A stretch of 64,000 nucleotides of DNA from Chamaelirium japonicum (lineage: Eukaryota > Streptophyta > Magnoliopsida > Liliales > Melanthiaceae): contig OX393549.1 of the NCBI GenBank assembly GCA_947650365.1, forward strand, positions 24,541,347-24,605,346, given 5' to 3'. The notes below the pieces were generated by a model. The model ran no database searches. It was not told where the DNA came from and was given only the letters and a program-made list of their open reading frames with translations. This document shows positions 1 to 10,477 of this stretch, piece after piece. Both the position numbers and the translations under genes were made by a program. How positions within the stretch are numbered: the stretch's first letter is position 1; every line of letters starts with the position of its first letter.

Positions 1-519
1 CCTCCATACTCGTGGGATGAGTTCGAGCAACTCTTTCTAGAGAAATACTTTCCGGAGTCTGTTCGGGATAGAATGGTAGCCGAGTTTGCACAGCTGACCC
101 AGGGAAGTATGTCGGTGGCTCAGTATGAGGCAAAGTTCACCGAACTCTCACGCTTCGCTCCTCAGTTGATCTCTACTGAGGCGGAGAAGGCGAAGAAGTT
201 CGAGTTTGGACTAAGGCACGGCATCCAGGGTCGCCTCACCGCTCACAAGCTCCGAGTCTACAGTGACTTGGTGGAGCGAGCCTTGCTTGTGGAGCGACAG
301 TTAGAGGATAGCAAGAAGGTCCTGGAGAAGAATGGGTCTCGTAGTAGCTCCTCTTCTCAGCGCCCTTCTAAGAAGCATAAACACTCAGGAGGCAAGCCAC
401 AACAACAGTTCAAAGGTCCTCATCCAGTCAGATCTGATCAACGCAACTGCTATGCTTGCGGTTCGCCTGACCATCTGAGGGACAAGTGCCCTTTAGTTCC
501 TCGCAATCGCCAACAAGCG
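1..519 (+). CDS. gag: Gag (C-terminal part) of a Tekay/Del-like Ty3/gypsy chromovirus
   Basis: The reading frame is already open at base 1, so the start lies outside the window. It encodes the capsid-like retrotransposon Gag domain (SMSVAQYEAKFTELSRFAP is a typical plant Ty3 Gag motif). A basic, Ser/Lys-rich linker follows, then a CCHC zinc knuckle (CYACGSPDHLRDKC, about bases 448-489) that binds the element's RNA in virus-like particles. Without splicing the frame ends at a TGA at 574-576. A GTGAGT donor directly after base 519 suggests the natural exon ends there and continues in phase into pol at 609. Identity as plant Ty3 Gag is firm. The splice model is inference. Confidence 0.85.
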
Positions 520-608
520 GTGAGTTTGGCAGATATATTTTTACTCTCATCTAGTTATCAACACATTTGTTTTTGACACTTGTATGTGTTATTCCCTTCT
601 TGCGGCAG
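520..608 (+). other. Candidate intron between gag and pol
   Basis: The 89-bp segment starts GTGAGT, is T-rich, and ends in TTCCCTTCTTGCGGCAG. Both flanks are in codon phase 0, so removing it joins the zinc-knuckle frame to the Gln/Pro-rich linker of pol without a shift. A one- or two-base frameshift decay is the alternative, but clean donor and acceptor sites at both edges favour splicing. Confidence 0.5.
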
Positions 609-3600
609 CGTTTGCCTCCTCAGCAGCAGATGTACCTGCCTCCCCCTCCTCAGCAGTTCAGGCTTCCCCCTCCACCTCAACAGGCTAGTGCCCAGTCTCC
701 TAGGGGGCAGCAGCAACAGGGAGTAGCTAAGCCTGGTAGTGGAGCTCAACAACGTCAGGGGAGAGCCTTTGCCTTGGTGGATCAGCAGGATCCTAGTGCC
801 TCAAACGCAGTCATTGAAGGTACCATCTTGATCTTTGGTACTTTAGCGCATGTATTACTTGATCCTGGATCTACGCAGTCCTTTATATCACCTGGTTTTG
901 TCTCTACTTTGGGTTTGGAGTTGGAGCCCCTAGGTTTTACCCTGTCAGTCATTTCTCCTATGAAAATTAGCACCAAGACAGATAGGGTTTGTCGTCGGTG
1001 CACTGTTCAGATTGGGGATCACGAGCTAGTGGCAGAATTGATTGTTTTGGATATGGGAGAGTTCGATGTATTGCTTGGTATGGACTGGCTTGCGTCCTAT
1101 CATGCAATCATGAATTGTTTCTCCAAGAAAGTGATCCTTAGGCCAACTAGCGGAGCAGAGATAGTCTTCCAGGGTGATCGGATGTCCTTCTGCTACCCAG
1201 ATCCGAAGGACTGGTCCAGTCTTAGTTGTTTAGCTCGTTTGTCCGATGGAGTAGATAAAGTACCCTCGACGGAGCTGATTCCAGTGGTTTCTGAGTACCT
1301 TGATGTTTTTCCGGAGGACTTACCAGGCTTACCTCCATGGAGGGAAATCGACTTTACCATCGAGTTAGTGCCAGGATCTTCCCCGATCTCCATTGCACCC
1401 TACCGGATGGCACCAATTGAATTGGTAGAGCTAAAGGCTCAGTTAGAGGATCTTCAGGCAAAAGGCTTCATCCGTCCTAGTTCGTCTCCTTGGGGAGCCC
1501 ATGTTCTTTTTGCTCAGAAGAAGGACGGTTCGAAGCGCTTGTGCATAGATTATCGGAGATTGAATAGTGTCACTGTGAAGAACAAGTACCCGCTACCTCG
1601 TATTGATGACCTTTTTGATCAGTTGAAGGGAGCGCAATACTTCTCGAAGATTGATCTTCGGTCAGGCTATCATCAACTCCGGATGAAAGAGTCTGATATT
1701 TCCAAGACTGCTTTTCGTACTAGGTATGGTCACTTCGAGTTCCTGGTTATGCCTTTTGGACTAACGAATGCTCCAGCAGCATTCATGGATCTGATGAACA
1801 GGGTATTCCGACCATACCTGGATCAATTCATCGTAGTGTTCGTTGATGATGTTTTAATCTATTCCAAGACCAGAGAGGAGCATGAGGAGCACTTGAGAGT
1901 GGCCCTAGAGACTCTCAGACAGCACCAACTATTTGCTAAGAGGAGCAAGTGTGAGTTTTGGCTTTCCGAGGTAAAGTTCCTTGGACACGTCATCTTTAAA
2001 GACGGTGTGTCTGTGGATCCCGCCAAGGTTGAGGCAGTACTTGATTGGGAACAACCGAAGTCTGTGTTTGAGATCCGTAGCTTCTTAGGTCTTGCTGGTT
2101 ATTACCGCCGATTCGTGAAGGATTTCTCTAGCTTGGCATCTCCTCTTACTCGATTGACCAAGAAAGGGGTCAGGTTTGAGTGGAGCGAGAAGTGTGAACT
2201 ATCTTTCCAAGAGTTAAAGAAGAGGTTGACCTCTGCGCCAGTGCTTACCATTCCAGTCAGTGGAATAGGCTATGTCGTCTACACAGATGCCTCCTTGTCT
2301 GGATTGGGGTGCGTGCTGATGCAAGAGGGAAAGGTTGTTGCTTATGCGTCCAGGCAGTTAAAGACACATGAGCAGAACTATCCGACTCATGACTTAGAGC
2401 TAGCAGCCGTGGTCTTTGCACTAAAGATTTGGCGCCATTACCTTTATGGAGAGACTTTTGAGATACTGTGTGACCATCAAAGTCTACGTTTTATCAGTAC
2501 TCAGAAGGACCTCAACATGAGACAGCGACGTTGGGTCGAAGTGTTGAAGGACTTTGACTACTCTCTTTCTTATCATCCGGGCAAGGCGAATGTGGTTGCA
2601 GACGCTTTGAGCCGGAAGTCTCGCAGTGTGTTGGCCCGTTTGTCTGTGGAACGGGCGGAGTGGATGGTGACCATAGCTGAGTTTGGGCTGGTTGTGTGCA
2701 ATGAGACGAGCCGTACCCTCCTTTGTAGTATTCGAGCTCAGCCCAACTTGGTGCACAGGGTGATCTCGGAGCAGAGGGAGGATCAGCAGTTGGAGGATAT
2801 CCGTGCCAAAGTGTCAGCAGGAGAATCAGTAGACAGCTATGCAGTAGGGGTTGATGGTGGTCTTCGCTTCCAGGGTAGACTGTGCCTTCCCGATAAGCCG
2901 GAGCTCAGGGCCGAGGTTTTGGAGGAGGCGCACAAGTCTAAGTTCACAGTGCATCCGGGTAACACCAAGATGTACCGTGATCTACGGAGACAGTACTGGT
3001 GGAGAGGCATGAAGGTGGATGTCGCCAAATTTGTCGCTAGGTGCCTTACCTGTCAACAAGTGAAGGCCGAGCACCAGAGGCCCGCAGGTCTATTGCAGTC
3101 TTTACCTGTAGCAGAGTGGAAATGGGAGCATGTGACCATGGATTTTGTGTCAGGTCTTCCACTGACACGGAACCACCACGACTCTGTTTGGGTGGTGGTC
3201 GACCGGTTGACTAAGTCAGCACATTTCTTGCCGGTCCACACCACGACTTCTCTTCACGATCTTGCCACGTTATACGTAAAGGAGATTGTCAAGCTGCATG
3301 GAACCCCAGTCTCCATAGTTTCAGATCGGGATGGAAGGTTCGAGTCTCAATTCTGGAAGAGCCTGCAACATGCTTTGGGAACAAAACGTTGTCTCAGTAC
3401 AGCATTCCACCCTCAAACCGATGGGCAGTCTGAGAGGACGATTCAGATTCTCGAAGATATGCTCAGGGCGTGCGTGCTTGATTTCAGAGGTAGTTGGGAG
3501 AGTCACTTGCCACTGGTGGAATTTGCTTATAATAATAGTTTTCAGTCGAGTATAGGCATGGCACCCTTTGAGGCCCTCTATGGGCGACCTTGTCGGTCCC

Positions 3601-4193
3601 CCACTTGTTGGACTGAAGTTGGCGAGAGTAGTTTGCTTGGGCCAGAGATTGTGCGACAGACTACAGAAAAAATTCGGGTGATCAAGGAACAACTGAAGGT
3701 AGCTCAAAGCAGGCAGAAGAGCTATGCCGACGTTCATAGGCGCCCATTGGAGTTCGAGGTTGGAGGTCAAGTCTTCCTACGAGTCTCTCCGCAGAAGGGC
3801 ATCTTTCGTTTCGGGAAGCGTGGGAAGTTATCCCCGAGGTTCGTTGGGCCTTTTGAGATCCTAGAGAAGGTGGGGACAGTGGCGTACCGCCTGGCCTTGC
3901 CACCACAGCTCTCCAGAGTGCACGATGTCTTCCACGTTTCGATGCTCAGGAAGTACGAGCCGGATCCTTCCCATGTTCTAGAATGGCGAGATCTCCAGCT
4001 TAGTCACGATGCTTCTTTTGAGGAGCTTCCTATCCGTATCTTGGCTTCTGAGGAGAGGGTTTTGCGCACTAAGACCATCCCTATGGTCAAGGTGTTGTGG
4101 CAGCATCACTCAGAGAGTGAGGCCACTTGGGAGTTGGAGTCAGAGATGCGGTCGCAGTACCCGAGTTTGTTTTCAGATATCATCGACGGGTGA
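609..4193 (+). CDS. pol: Pol polyprotein (PR-RT-RNaseH-IN-chromodomain) of a Tekay/Del-like chromovirus
   Basis: The uninterrupted frame encodes, in order: a Gln/Pro-rich linker; an aspartic protease ([12 protein letters not shown], near 850-885; DPG replaces the usual D-S/T-G); reverse transcriptase ([25 protein letters not shown], catalytic FVDD near 1840-1851); RNase H ([10 protein letters not shown] near 2280); the integrase HHCC finger (near 2950-3055) and DDE core (TMDFVSG near 3135, SDRDG near 3324, DGQSER near 3420-3435). A GPY/F region (RFVGPFEIL) and a degenerate chromodomain ending [15 protein letters not shown] complete it. PR, RT, RH and IN process, copy and insert the element; chromodomains are known to steer chromoviruses to heterochromatin. 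No internal stop is seen, so it could still encode active enzymes. The domain order and the C-terminal chromodomain fit the Tekay lineage. Confidence 0.9.
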   Translation, partial: RLPPQQQMYLPPPPQQFRLPPPPQQASAQSPRGQQQQGVAKPGSGAQQRQGRAFALVDQQDPSASNAVIEGTILIFGTLAHVLLDPGSTQSFISPGFVSTLGLELEPLGFTLSVISPMKISTKTDRVCRRCTVQIGDHELVAELIVLDMGEFDVLLGMDWLASYHAIMNCFSKKVILRPTSGAEIVFQGDRMSFCYPDPKDWSSLSCLARLSDGVDKVPSTELIPVVSEYLDVFPEDLPGLPPWREIDFTIELVPGSSPISIAPYRMAPIELVELKAQLEDLQAKGFIRPSSSPWGAHVLFAQKKDGSKRLCIDYRRLNSVTVKNKYPLPRIDDLFDQLKGAQYFSKIDLRSGYHQLRMKESDISKTAFRTRYGHFEFLVMPFGLTNAPAAFMDLMNRVFRPYLDQFIVVFVDDVLIYSKTREEHEEHLRVALETLRQHQLFAKRSKCEFWLSEVKFLGHVIFKDGVSVDPAKVEAVLDWEQPKSVFEIRSFLGLAGYYRRFVKDFSSLASPLTRLTKKGVRFEWSEKCELSFQELKKRLTSAPVLTIPVSGIGYVVYTDASLSGLGCVLMQEGKVVAYASRQLKTHEQNYPTHDLELAAVVFALKIWRHYLYGETFEILCDHQSLRFISTQKDLNMRQRRWVEVLKDFDYSLSYHPGKANVVADALSRKSRSVLARLSVERAEWMVTIAEFGLVVCNETSRTLLCSIRAQPNLVHRVISEQREDQQLEDIRAKVSAGESVDSYAVGVDGGLRFQGRLCLPDKPELRAEVLEEAHKSKFTVHPGNTKMYRDLRRQYWWRGMKVDVAKFVARCLTCQQVKAEHQRPAGLLQSLPVAEWKWEHVTMDFVSGLPLTRNHHDSVWVVVDRLTKSAHFLPVHTTTSLHDLATLYVKEIVKLHGTPVSIVSDRDGRFESQFWKSLQHALGTKRCLSTAFHPQTDGQSERTIQILEDMLRACVLDFRGSWESHLPLVEFAYNNSFQSSIGMAPFEALYGRPCRSPTCWTEVGESSLLGPEIVRQTTEKIRVIKEQLKVAQSRQKSYADVHRRPLEFEVGGQVFLRVSPQKGIFRFGKRGKLSPRFVGPFEILEKVGTVAYRLALPPQLSRVHDVFHVSMLRKYEPDPSHVLEWRDLQLSHDASFEELPIRILASEERVLRTKTIPMVKVLWQHHSESEATWELESEMRSQYPSLFSDIIDG

Positions 4194-4212
4194 ATTTCGG
4201 GGGCGAAATTCC

Positions 4213-4228
4213 TTTTAGGGAGGTATGA
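4213..4228 (+). other. Polypurine tract of the chromovirus
   Basis: A purine-rich AGGGAGGTATGA lies directly before the TG that opens the 3' LTR. It is the expected primer site for plus-strand DNA synthesis. Confidence 0.6.
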
Positions 4229-6818
4229 TGTAACGACCCATAATCTTTTCTTTATTAAATAATTGGTTATAGGGTGTTTTCCTTTTTAGTTTACCGTGTC
4301 AAGTTGTCGAGTGAAGCTTTAGTGTGTTTACCGAACAACCAACTGTGGTCTTTCTTTAGGTTAACTTGCATATGGTTGGTTACTACTCAGTACCGCTCTT
4401 TTGATCGATTCCTGTCAATTTATTTTGTATCTGTACAATTGTATTAAAATCCACAATTTATGGTTTTGATCCGGGTTTCCGATGAAGTTTGGGATTTCGG
4501 AAGTAGCTGGAAACATATAGTAATTCCCTATTTGAGTCCAAACCCATCGACTCTGAAATCGGGAGAATCGGACGGTGTTTGATTTGTCAAACATGGTCCT
4601 ACAATTTGCATTTCTTTTATAAATAAAATAATATTATTATATTCAGCAACTATTTTAAAACATTTTCAAAATCTCGATCCGATGGCTCGGATGGATCCGG
4701 GAAATTTTTCTGAGTAACTTTCATATATAAAGTTTTTCCTAATTTTTAGTATATTTATTTATATCAATTAAACAAACAAAAAAAAAAAAAAGGAAATAGT
4801 ACCCGTGAACAGTAACCGCGGGGTTACTGTTCACAGAACAGACCCAATATAGAGAGGAATCAGCCCTCCATCCGATCTGTGATGGACGACCCTAAACCAA
4901 AGCCTTTTTGTCAACCTTTTTCTCTCTCTCTCAACCTTTACCTATCCCGAGCCCTCCTCTTCACTCGGGAATCAGCCGGCCCTATTTTTTTAAACAAAAA
5001 AATTCTGTTGTGATCTCTCCCCTCCTTTTCTCTAACCTCTCAAAAATTTGTTATCCTTATCTCCTCTTCTCATCTCTATTGAACGAATGATCTAGCCATC
5101 CTTCCCCTTTTTCTCTTATTTGTGTGCCCCCAAGGTGAAAGTGCAGCCACACCCTCTTATCAGAAATTTTTCCCTTTTGATTGTTGGATTGATAGCATCG
5201 TCACAACTCTCGGGTATTCCACATTGATCAAGCCGACTTTCATCTTTGATTTCCTTAGGTAATTTTTTTTACACTCCTAACTTAGTTTAAATCAAAGCTA
5301 ATATCGTGAACACCATCATTTTCTATATAGACAGACCTTCGTCTCAACACCCAAAGTCCCAATCGTAATCGTTGCATCGGTTCCTTTCGATCGAGCCGAG
5401 GAGTTTCCGATCCTTAATCCAGGTGATTTCCTTCACGGGATTATCACTCATCGGTTAATAAGTTATATATTAAATATTTTTTTTTTAGCATAATATTGTA
5501 TCATCTATATTTTGTATCTGATTAGCATAGAATTCAAATATTCTTTTCATCTTATAGATAATGACAAGCCGATTTTTATGATATGCTATTTAATAAATTT
5601 TCATTGTAACTAGTGGTGGACAAATTCATGTTATAAGTTTCAAAACATAAGATGTTTAAATTGTGTTTCAATCTAAGTTTTGAATTGTAATATGGATCTA
5701 CCACTATCTTGAACCCTGTTATGTAACCAAAACATAGAAACATGCTAGGGCCTACACTACCCAAAACCTTCTCTTTAAATTGTTCGATTATTTTTATTTA
5801 TACAAGCCATAAGTAGAATCGAGTGTTAACTCACCAGTCCTTAATTGTTAGGACATAGGTAGAGGTTTAATATTAGTAGAAAGCCAATAGCTGTAGGAGA
5901 TGGACCCCTATAGTTATTTGGCAAGGGACATGGTATCCTTCCCTCGTCGTTTTATCTTGACGGGAGGGGCATAACTGGAATAATACATAAATGAGTTAAC
6001 CTAAATTGAACAGGGGATACCATCTTCCTGGAAGCCACCTAGTGGTGACCGAAGAAAAGTTAGCAAGCTGGGCTCGGTGCTCCTCCGTGAGAGACGGGAA
6101 AATCTTAGTTTGGCCAACTAGGGAAAGCGGTTACTTGGGCCGGTGTAGGACCAAGGAGGTGTTTGGGTGAACCGGTGTGAAAATCACCCCTTTTGTAACG
6201 TGTTGTCGGTCTGCGGTCTTCAGGGACAAAACCGACGGTCCATTTAATAGGCTAACCAATTTGGTTAACCGAATAATTTATATTTCTAAATAACTTATAG
6301 TTTTATATATTTTAGTGAGATGTAAGAATTATTGGGCTTAAAAGTCGATTAGTCATCTGGTAAATTATCAACTTATCTTTGACAGTTAAAAGTAGATAAA
6401 TATCTTCTATTAACCGTGGGTTATCACTGCGATTGACACCCATATTTGGGTGCAGGTTAGTAGCCGCAGTAGATCTTCAGTTCGGTAGCAGTCGGTGTCG
6501 GTGCAGCAGTGTGAGTGTGCTGGAGCGTCAATAAGCAGTCAAGGACACTTGACATTTCCCTCTTTTTCTTTCTTCCGCTAGTAGTGGACCATGCTTGGGG
6601 CAATTTTATTAAAATTTGTATTATTTTGTTGGATAGCAATTAGTTCTCTGGAATCTGAGTTTTTGTAGTTTTTGATTTAGCTCGTGTATACATTGCAATC
6701 TCCTTTATGTCTATGGAATTTACTTAGTATAATTAAAAAAAAAATTACTACCCTTCACGTCCCCTATTCTGAGCTGTTCTATTCAATTCTGGGACTACTC
6801 AGAGTATGGGGCATGACA
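4229..6818 (+). repeat. 3' LTR of the Tekay/Del-like chromovirus (about 2.6 kb)
   Basis: Starts TGTAACGACCCA after the polypurine tract and ends GGGGCATGACA, giving TG...CA termini. A long LTR with this start and end is usual for Del/Tekay elements. A TATA-like CATATATAAAG lies near 4722-4732, followed by pyrimidine-rich leader-like DNA. No coding region is visible inside. The 5' LTR and any target-site duplication partner lie left of the window, so the exact right boundary rests on the terminal dinucleotide only. Confidence 0.7.
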
Positions 6819-6849
6819 CATAAGCATCCCGTTTGTGTGGGTGTGCTTG

Positions 6850-7036
6850 AGTCGGGTCCGGGTCTTTCCTTTGCGATCCGGTGCGTGCAAACCGAGTCTC
6901 GTGCATGGGCCATTTTGTGCAGGCCAAGTTTCGCATTCGAGCTATTGTGGCAGGCCGAGTTTTGCATGCGTGCCATCGTGTGAGGCCCGGGTTTGCATGC
7001 CGGCCGCTGTGTGCGGGCCGGGTTCGAGCCGTGGGC
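6850..7036 (+). repeat. GC-rich degenerate minisatellite, about 31-bp unit
   Basis: Four to five imperfect copies of a unit of the form GTG(C/A)GGCC(A/G)AGTTTGCATGC..GCCATC follow one another. Short overlapping ORFs here are a consequence of the repeat. The rest of 6819-7394, including a T tract near 7194-7208, holds nothing I recognise. Confidence 0.5.
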
Positions 7037-7394
7037 TAATTATGTTGCTCACACTCACCACATAAATAAAGGAAAAGCGCTTTTGTAATTATTATTGATT
7101 CCAACTATCATTCACATGATTTTCAAGTACTGGAATTAAGTGAACTCCAACCCTTTATGACGAGGCAGAGGCTTTCAGAAACTCTCTCTTAGACCTTTTT
7201 TTTTTTTTTGGGTTCATCAAGAGGCGCCACATGCTGGCGCAAGAACAAGAGACCACCAACCGGTGGGAACAAAACTACTAGCAGGCGGGAGAAACGCTAC
7301 CACTTGCGCAACAACAAACCCTAAAAGAAAAGACTGTTCTCTATTGAACAGTCCGAATCAACCTAGTCTCCCTGACCCAAAACCTATGTAGATT

Positions 7395-7957
7395 ATGAAT
7401 TCAGTGGTCGGGTTGGTTCGGTTCGGTTCCTTGTTGGCTTCGAGAAATAAGATTCTGACGAAAGCCAACCTGATTAGGCGTCATCACCCACAGGCAACAG
7501 ATGCTTCTTGCACCTTCTGCGTCTCGGAGGAGGAGACGTCATCGCATCTTCTGCTTGGGTGCCCTTTCGCGAGGGTTCTATGGGATCACTTCGAGAGCAT
7601 GGCAGGTCTTTCTTCGCATCCCAGAACCCTTAGAGGGCTTTGGACTTCTTGGAGGAGGAGAACAATTCCGGTGGCGATCCGGAAGCCATGGGACATCTTG
7701 GTCATGGCAATACTTTGGGTTATCTGGCTAGAGCGGAATAGCAGAATTTTCAATGGTAAGTCGGCAGGGCAGGATAAGTTGCGGATTTCGGTGATCTCCT
7801 TTTTCCGTGCTTGGATAGTGCCTTGGAGGGATAAGCTTGGGGCGGAGGCTACCATTTTTTGTAACAACCTGTTATCTTGATTGATTAATGACTTCTGGTT
7901 GGGGTCCGCCAAACCCTCCCTCCTTTAGGAGGGGTTCTCAAAAAAAAAAAAAAAAAA
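7395..7957 (+). mobile_element. 5'-truncated plant L1-type LINE (RVT zinc-binding tail, 3' UTR and poly-A)
   Basis: The frame at 7395-7880 matches the C-terminal zinc-binding domain of plant LINE reverse transcriptases: KANLIRRHHPQATDASCTFC, then EEETSSHLLLGCPFARVLWDHF, with the C-x2-C...H-x4-C layout. The 3' UTR carries a CCCTCC...GGAGGGG hairpin and ends in about 18 A. Everything upstream of the zinc-binding domain is missing, which is typical of abortive target-primed reverse transcription. The same 3' end recurs at 15359-15560. No clear target-site duplication was found for this copy. Confidence 0.8.
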
Positions 7958-8234
7958 CAGCCCCCCAAGTCATACCCGAACAAAATCGGTCGGGTTTGTG
8001 AGACCAGGAACTGGGCCCGACCCATACTCGTTAAAAAATCCAAACCCAACTCAACCCGTTGTGCAACGGCATTTACTGCCGTTGGATGAAAGGCTGATCG
8101 ACGTCTGTGAGCCATGCTTATTAATCTCGCACGCGCCTCTTCACAACGAAGGACTGATCAAAAGCCATCCCTTGAGAATCGTAAGGATGTAAATCACGGA
8201 GCAGCTTACGCCCAAAAGTAGCTCCGACTGTTTA
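7958..8234. other. Spacer upstream of U6, no gene recognised
   Basis: Ordinary-looking sequence between the LINE poly-A and the U6 promoter. No coding or repeat signal is supported. Confidence 0.4.
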
Positions 8235-8245
8235 GTCCCACATCG
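8235..8245 (+). promoter_or_regulatory. Upstream sequence element (USE) of the U6 gene
   Basis: GTCCCACATCG is an exact match to the plant snRNA USE consensus RTCCCACATCG. It is bound by the SNAPc-type complex. Its 25-bp gap to the TATA box is the spacing known to specify RNA polymerase III in plants. Confidence 0.9.
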
Positions 8246-8270
8246 GCCACGGGGGAACAAATCTTCTCGT

Positions 8271-8277
8271 CATATAG
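8271..8277 (+). promoter_or_regulatory. TATA box of the U6 gene
   Basis: CATATAG lies at -28 to -22 from the U6 start, the expected position for a plant Pol III snRNA promoter. Confidence 0.75.
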
Positions 8278-8298
8278 CACCGCTGAAGGATGACTGTT

Positions 8299-8318
8299 GT
8301 CTCTTCGGAGACATCCGA

Positions 8319-8350
<32 letters not shown>

Positions 8351-8400
8351 GGCCCCTGCGCAAGGATGACACGCACAAATCGAGAAATGGTCCAAATTTT
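8299..8400 (+). ncRNA. U6: U6 spliceosomal snRNA
   Basis: A 102-nt match to plant U6. It starts GTCTCTTCGGAGACATCCG, a 5' hairpin in which CTC/GAG replaces the common CCC/GGG pair and so keeps the stem. It then contains the invariant ACAGAGA box (ATACAGAGAAGATTAGC), the AGC triad, the internal stem-loop region (CCCCTGCGCAAGGATGACACGC) and the 3' AAATGGTCC. U6 forms the catalytic RNA core of the spliceosome with U2. USE, TATA and a T8 terminator are all present and correctly spaced, so this looks like a functional Pol III gene, not a retro-pseudogene. It has no poly-A tail or flanking direct repeat. Confidence 0.95.
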
Positions 8401-8404
8401 TTTT
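8397..8404 (+). terminator. RNA polymerase III T-tract terminator
   Basis: Eight consecutive T residues overlap the 3' end of U6, the standard Pol III stop signal. Confidence 0.85.
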
Positions 8405-8988
8405 CACTTCATTCTCAGCCCCCCCTCTCCTCCCTCCTGCTGTTCTTCCCCATTTTTGCTCTGCCATTCTTCAAGATTTCGCCGGAATGAAACCCTAACA
8501 TTGTTTTTTCCCTGCACCATCTGTTTCTCCTGCTGTGATCGAGATGCTTCCGGCCATCTTCAATTCTCAGTGCTGCTATGATGTCTGCTCACTGCTGAAG
8601 CTATGCAATTTTAGAGCTACAACTTCGATTTGGGTAAATTTGTAATTTTTTCCCCCTTTGCCCTTCATATCAGTGCTGTGATGTTAGTAAATATTCGGTT
8701 TCTCTTATTTTTTTTAGCTCTTCAATGATCTTTTTTTTCTGAGATTTTTCTGATTGGATTCTATGTATTAGTGGCATTTACAGCAACCATTCTTGCGTCT
8801 GCTACACCAAAAGGAAACGAATTTTGTTGTCCATTTACCAAAAATATATATAATCGCCATACATAATTCAAGAATCCATGTTTGAGGTTTTAGTCGTGAA
8901 AGGAAGGGGGAAAAAATTTCAACTTTGGAGCTTTAGGAATTAGGTGCACATCGACCAAACCCTTCAATTATCATATTCCACTACATGT
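8405..8988. other. Intergenic, CT-rich then AT-rich
   Basis: Short CT-rich frames near 8410-8580 have no recognisable homology. I see no supported gene. Confidence 0.4.
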
Positions 8989-8998
8989 CATAGTTCTT

Positions 8999-9205
8999 TT
9001 TCTTTTTTGACATCGGCGGGTGTCCCGAAACCTTTCGGGCAATGGATCCACTTCAGGCTCAGACTAATCCCTCTGGGAATGTGCACCGACCCGCCCGGGA
9101 GTTTCCCTACGCACTCCTGGGTATATCGAGAAGGGGGGGAGGGGGAATTGATCCCATGACTTCCTCACCGAAGCATTAGTTGCGTACCAACTCCGCTGGG
9201 TATGC
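8999..9205 (-). mobile_element. tRNA-derived SINE with 10-bp target-site duplication
   Basis: Read on the minus strand, the 5' end contains an A-box-like AGCGGAGTTGG and a B-box-like GGATCAATTCC, the internal Pol III promoter of tRNA-derived SINEs. A body with CCCGGGCGGGTCGGTGCAC follows, then a short A-rich tail at the low-coordinate end. Direct repeats CATAGTTCTT flank it at 8989-8998 and 9206-9215, which supports insertion by target-primed reverse transcription. SINEs encode no protein and borrow LINE machinery. The boundary may be off by one or two bases. Confidence 0.75.
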
Positions 9206-9221
9206 CATAGTTCTTCATGGG

Positions 9222-9840
9222 TACTGCAAATCTTTGCCATCTTTTAGGCATTTGCCTCCCTTCAAGTGTGGGATAAGTCTGGCAGAATGCCGACTTACCT
9301 TCTTTGTTTTGCCAAAACCCAGTCTGGTAGTGGGCCACGACTTCTTCCATATTTTCCATCTTTTAGGCCCCATTTGCTTCTCCTCAAGTGTGGGGTAAGT
9401 CGGGCAGAATGCCGACTTATCTCATTTGTTTTGCCGAAACCCATTTTGGAAGTAGGCTACAACTTCTTCCATATTTTAGAGTATAATATTACTTCAAATG
9501 TTCTTGTATGTATTGCAAATCTTTGCCATCTTTTAGGGACCATTTATTTCTAATTAAGCGTGGGATAAGTCGGCTAGAATGCTGGCTTATCTCATTTGTT
9601 TTGCCAAAACCCTGTCTGTAAGTGGACCACAACTTCTTCCATCTCTTAGATTTTAGTAAATATTTCAAATGTACTTTTTATGTAAATCAAATCATTTCCA
9701 TCGTTTAGGGCCCATTTATTTTTCATCAAGTGTGGGGTAACTTGAGCAGAATGCAAGTTATCTCGCTTGTTTTGTGGAAACACAATTTGGAATTGAGCCA
9801 TGACTTCTTCCTCGTCTAACTGCTGCCCTATGGCTAATGG
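9222..9840. repeat. Four-copy tandem repeat with a conserved hairpin
   Basis: Four diverged units of roughly 130-180 bp each contain the series TTTTAGG..CCATTT...AAGTGTGGG, a hairpin around a loop containing AGAAT, TTGTTTTGCCAAAACCC, and GACTTCTTCCAT. The hairpin stems (near 9273-9297, 9396-9419, 9565-9590 and 9738-9760) differ between copies but remain paired. The copia element was inserted at the right end of this array. There is no coding potential. Confidence 0.7.
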
Positions 9841-9844
9841 CCAC

Positions 9845-10019
9845 TGTTAAGATGTATTAGTGTATATACATATACTTAGGGTATATATGACTCACATGTA
9901 TTCACCTTATATTGGCAATTGGCCTAATGAGAGATTCATTCTATTCTCTCCCCAAACCCTAGCTCTCCTTCTCTCTCTCTCCCTTTCTCTCTTCCTCTCT
10001 TCCTCTAGGGTTTGTCACA
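9845..10019 (+). repeat. 5' LTR of the copia element
   Basis: TGTTAAGATG...GTTTGTCACA, with TGT/ACA ends. It carries TATATAC-rich sequence and a CT-rich tract. Confidence 0.95.
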
Positions 10020-10031
10020 TGGTATCAGAGC
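10020..10031 (+). other. Primer-binding site of the copia element
   Basis: TGGTATCAGAGC directly follows the LTR and is complementary to the 3' end of plant initiator tRNA-Met. Confidence 0.95.
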
Positions 10032-10125
10032 GAGGTTGATCGCCGGCGTCGTCAACGGCTCCCTTGTCTCCTCAAGATCAGATCCTCCCTGCAATCAGGT
10101 TTCCGATCTGATCCTGCTCAGCGCG

Positions 10126-10420
10126 ATCTGCCCAGCGCGCTCCGCTCGCGCTCCGTCCGCACCCCGCGCGCCTGACGCCCCGCAGCCCGCGCACCTGGCG
10201 ATCCCACGCTCGCGAGCGCCTGACGTCCCGCAGCCCGCGCTCGCGATCCCGCGTGTGGCGCTCGCGATCCCGCAGCCCGCGCGCCTGGCGATCCCGCAGC
10301 CCGCTCGCGATCTCGCGTGTCCCGCAGCCCGCGCGCCTGGCGCTCGCGATCCCCCACCTGATCCGCTAGCCTCCGCTTGTGGCACTCGCCGCCTGCCCCG
10401 CAGCCCGCGAGCCCGTCCCT
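10126..10420 (+). repeat. GC-rich repetitive leader between PBS and gag
   Basis: Imperfect copies of a unit resembling CCCGCAGCCCGCGCGCCTGG, interspersed with GCGATC blocks. The composition is far more GC-rich than the flanks. Long frames on both strands here are low-complexity artefacts. Confidence 0.7.
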
Positions 10421-10477
10421 GCATTTCTGATCTGCAAGATCTGATCTGATCTCCGTCTGATCTGCAAGTCATCATCC

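Noticed and set aside
7182..7340. Inverted LINE tail beginning at the T tract
   Set aside because: The sequence after the T run does not match the 3' end of the LINE family present here, and no TSD was found.
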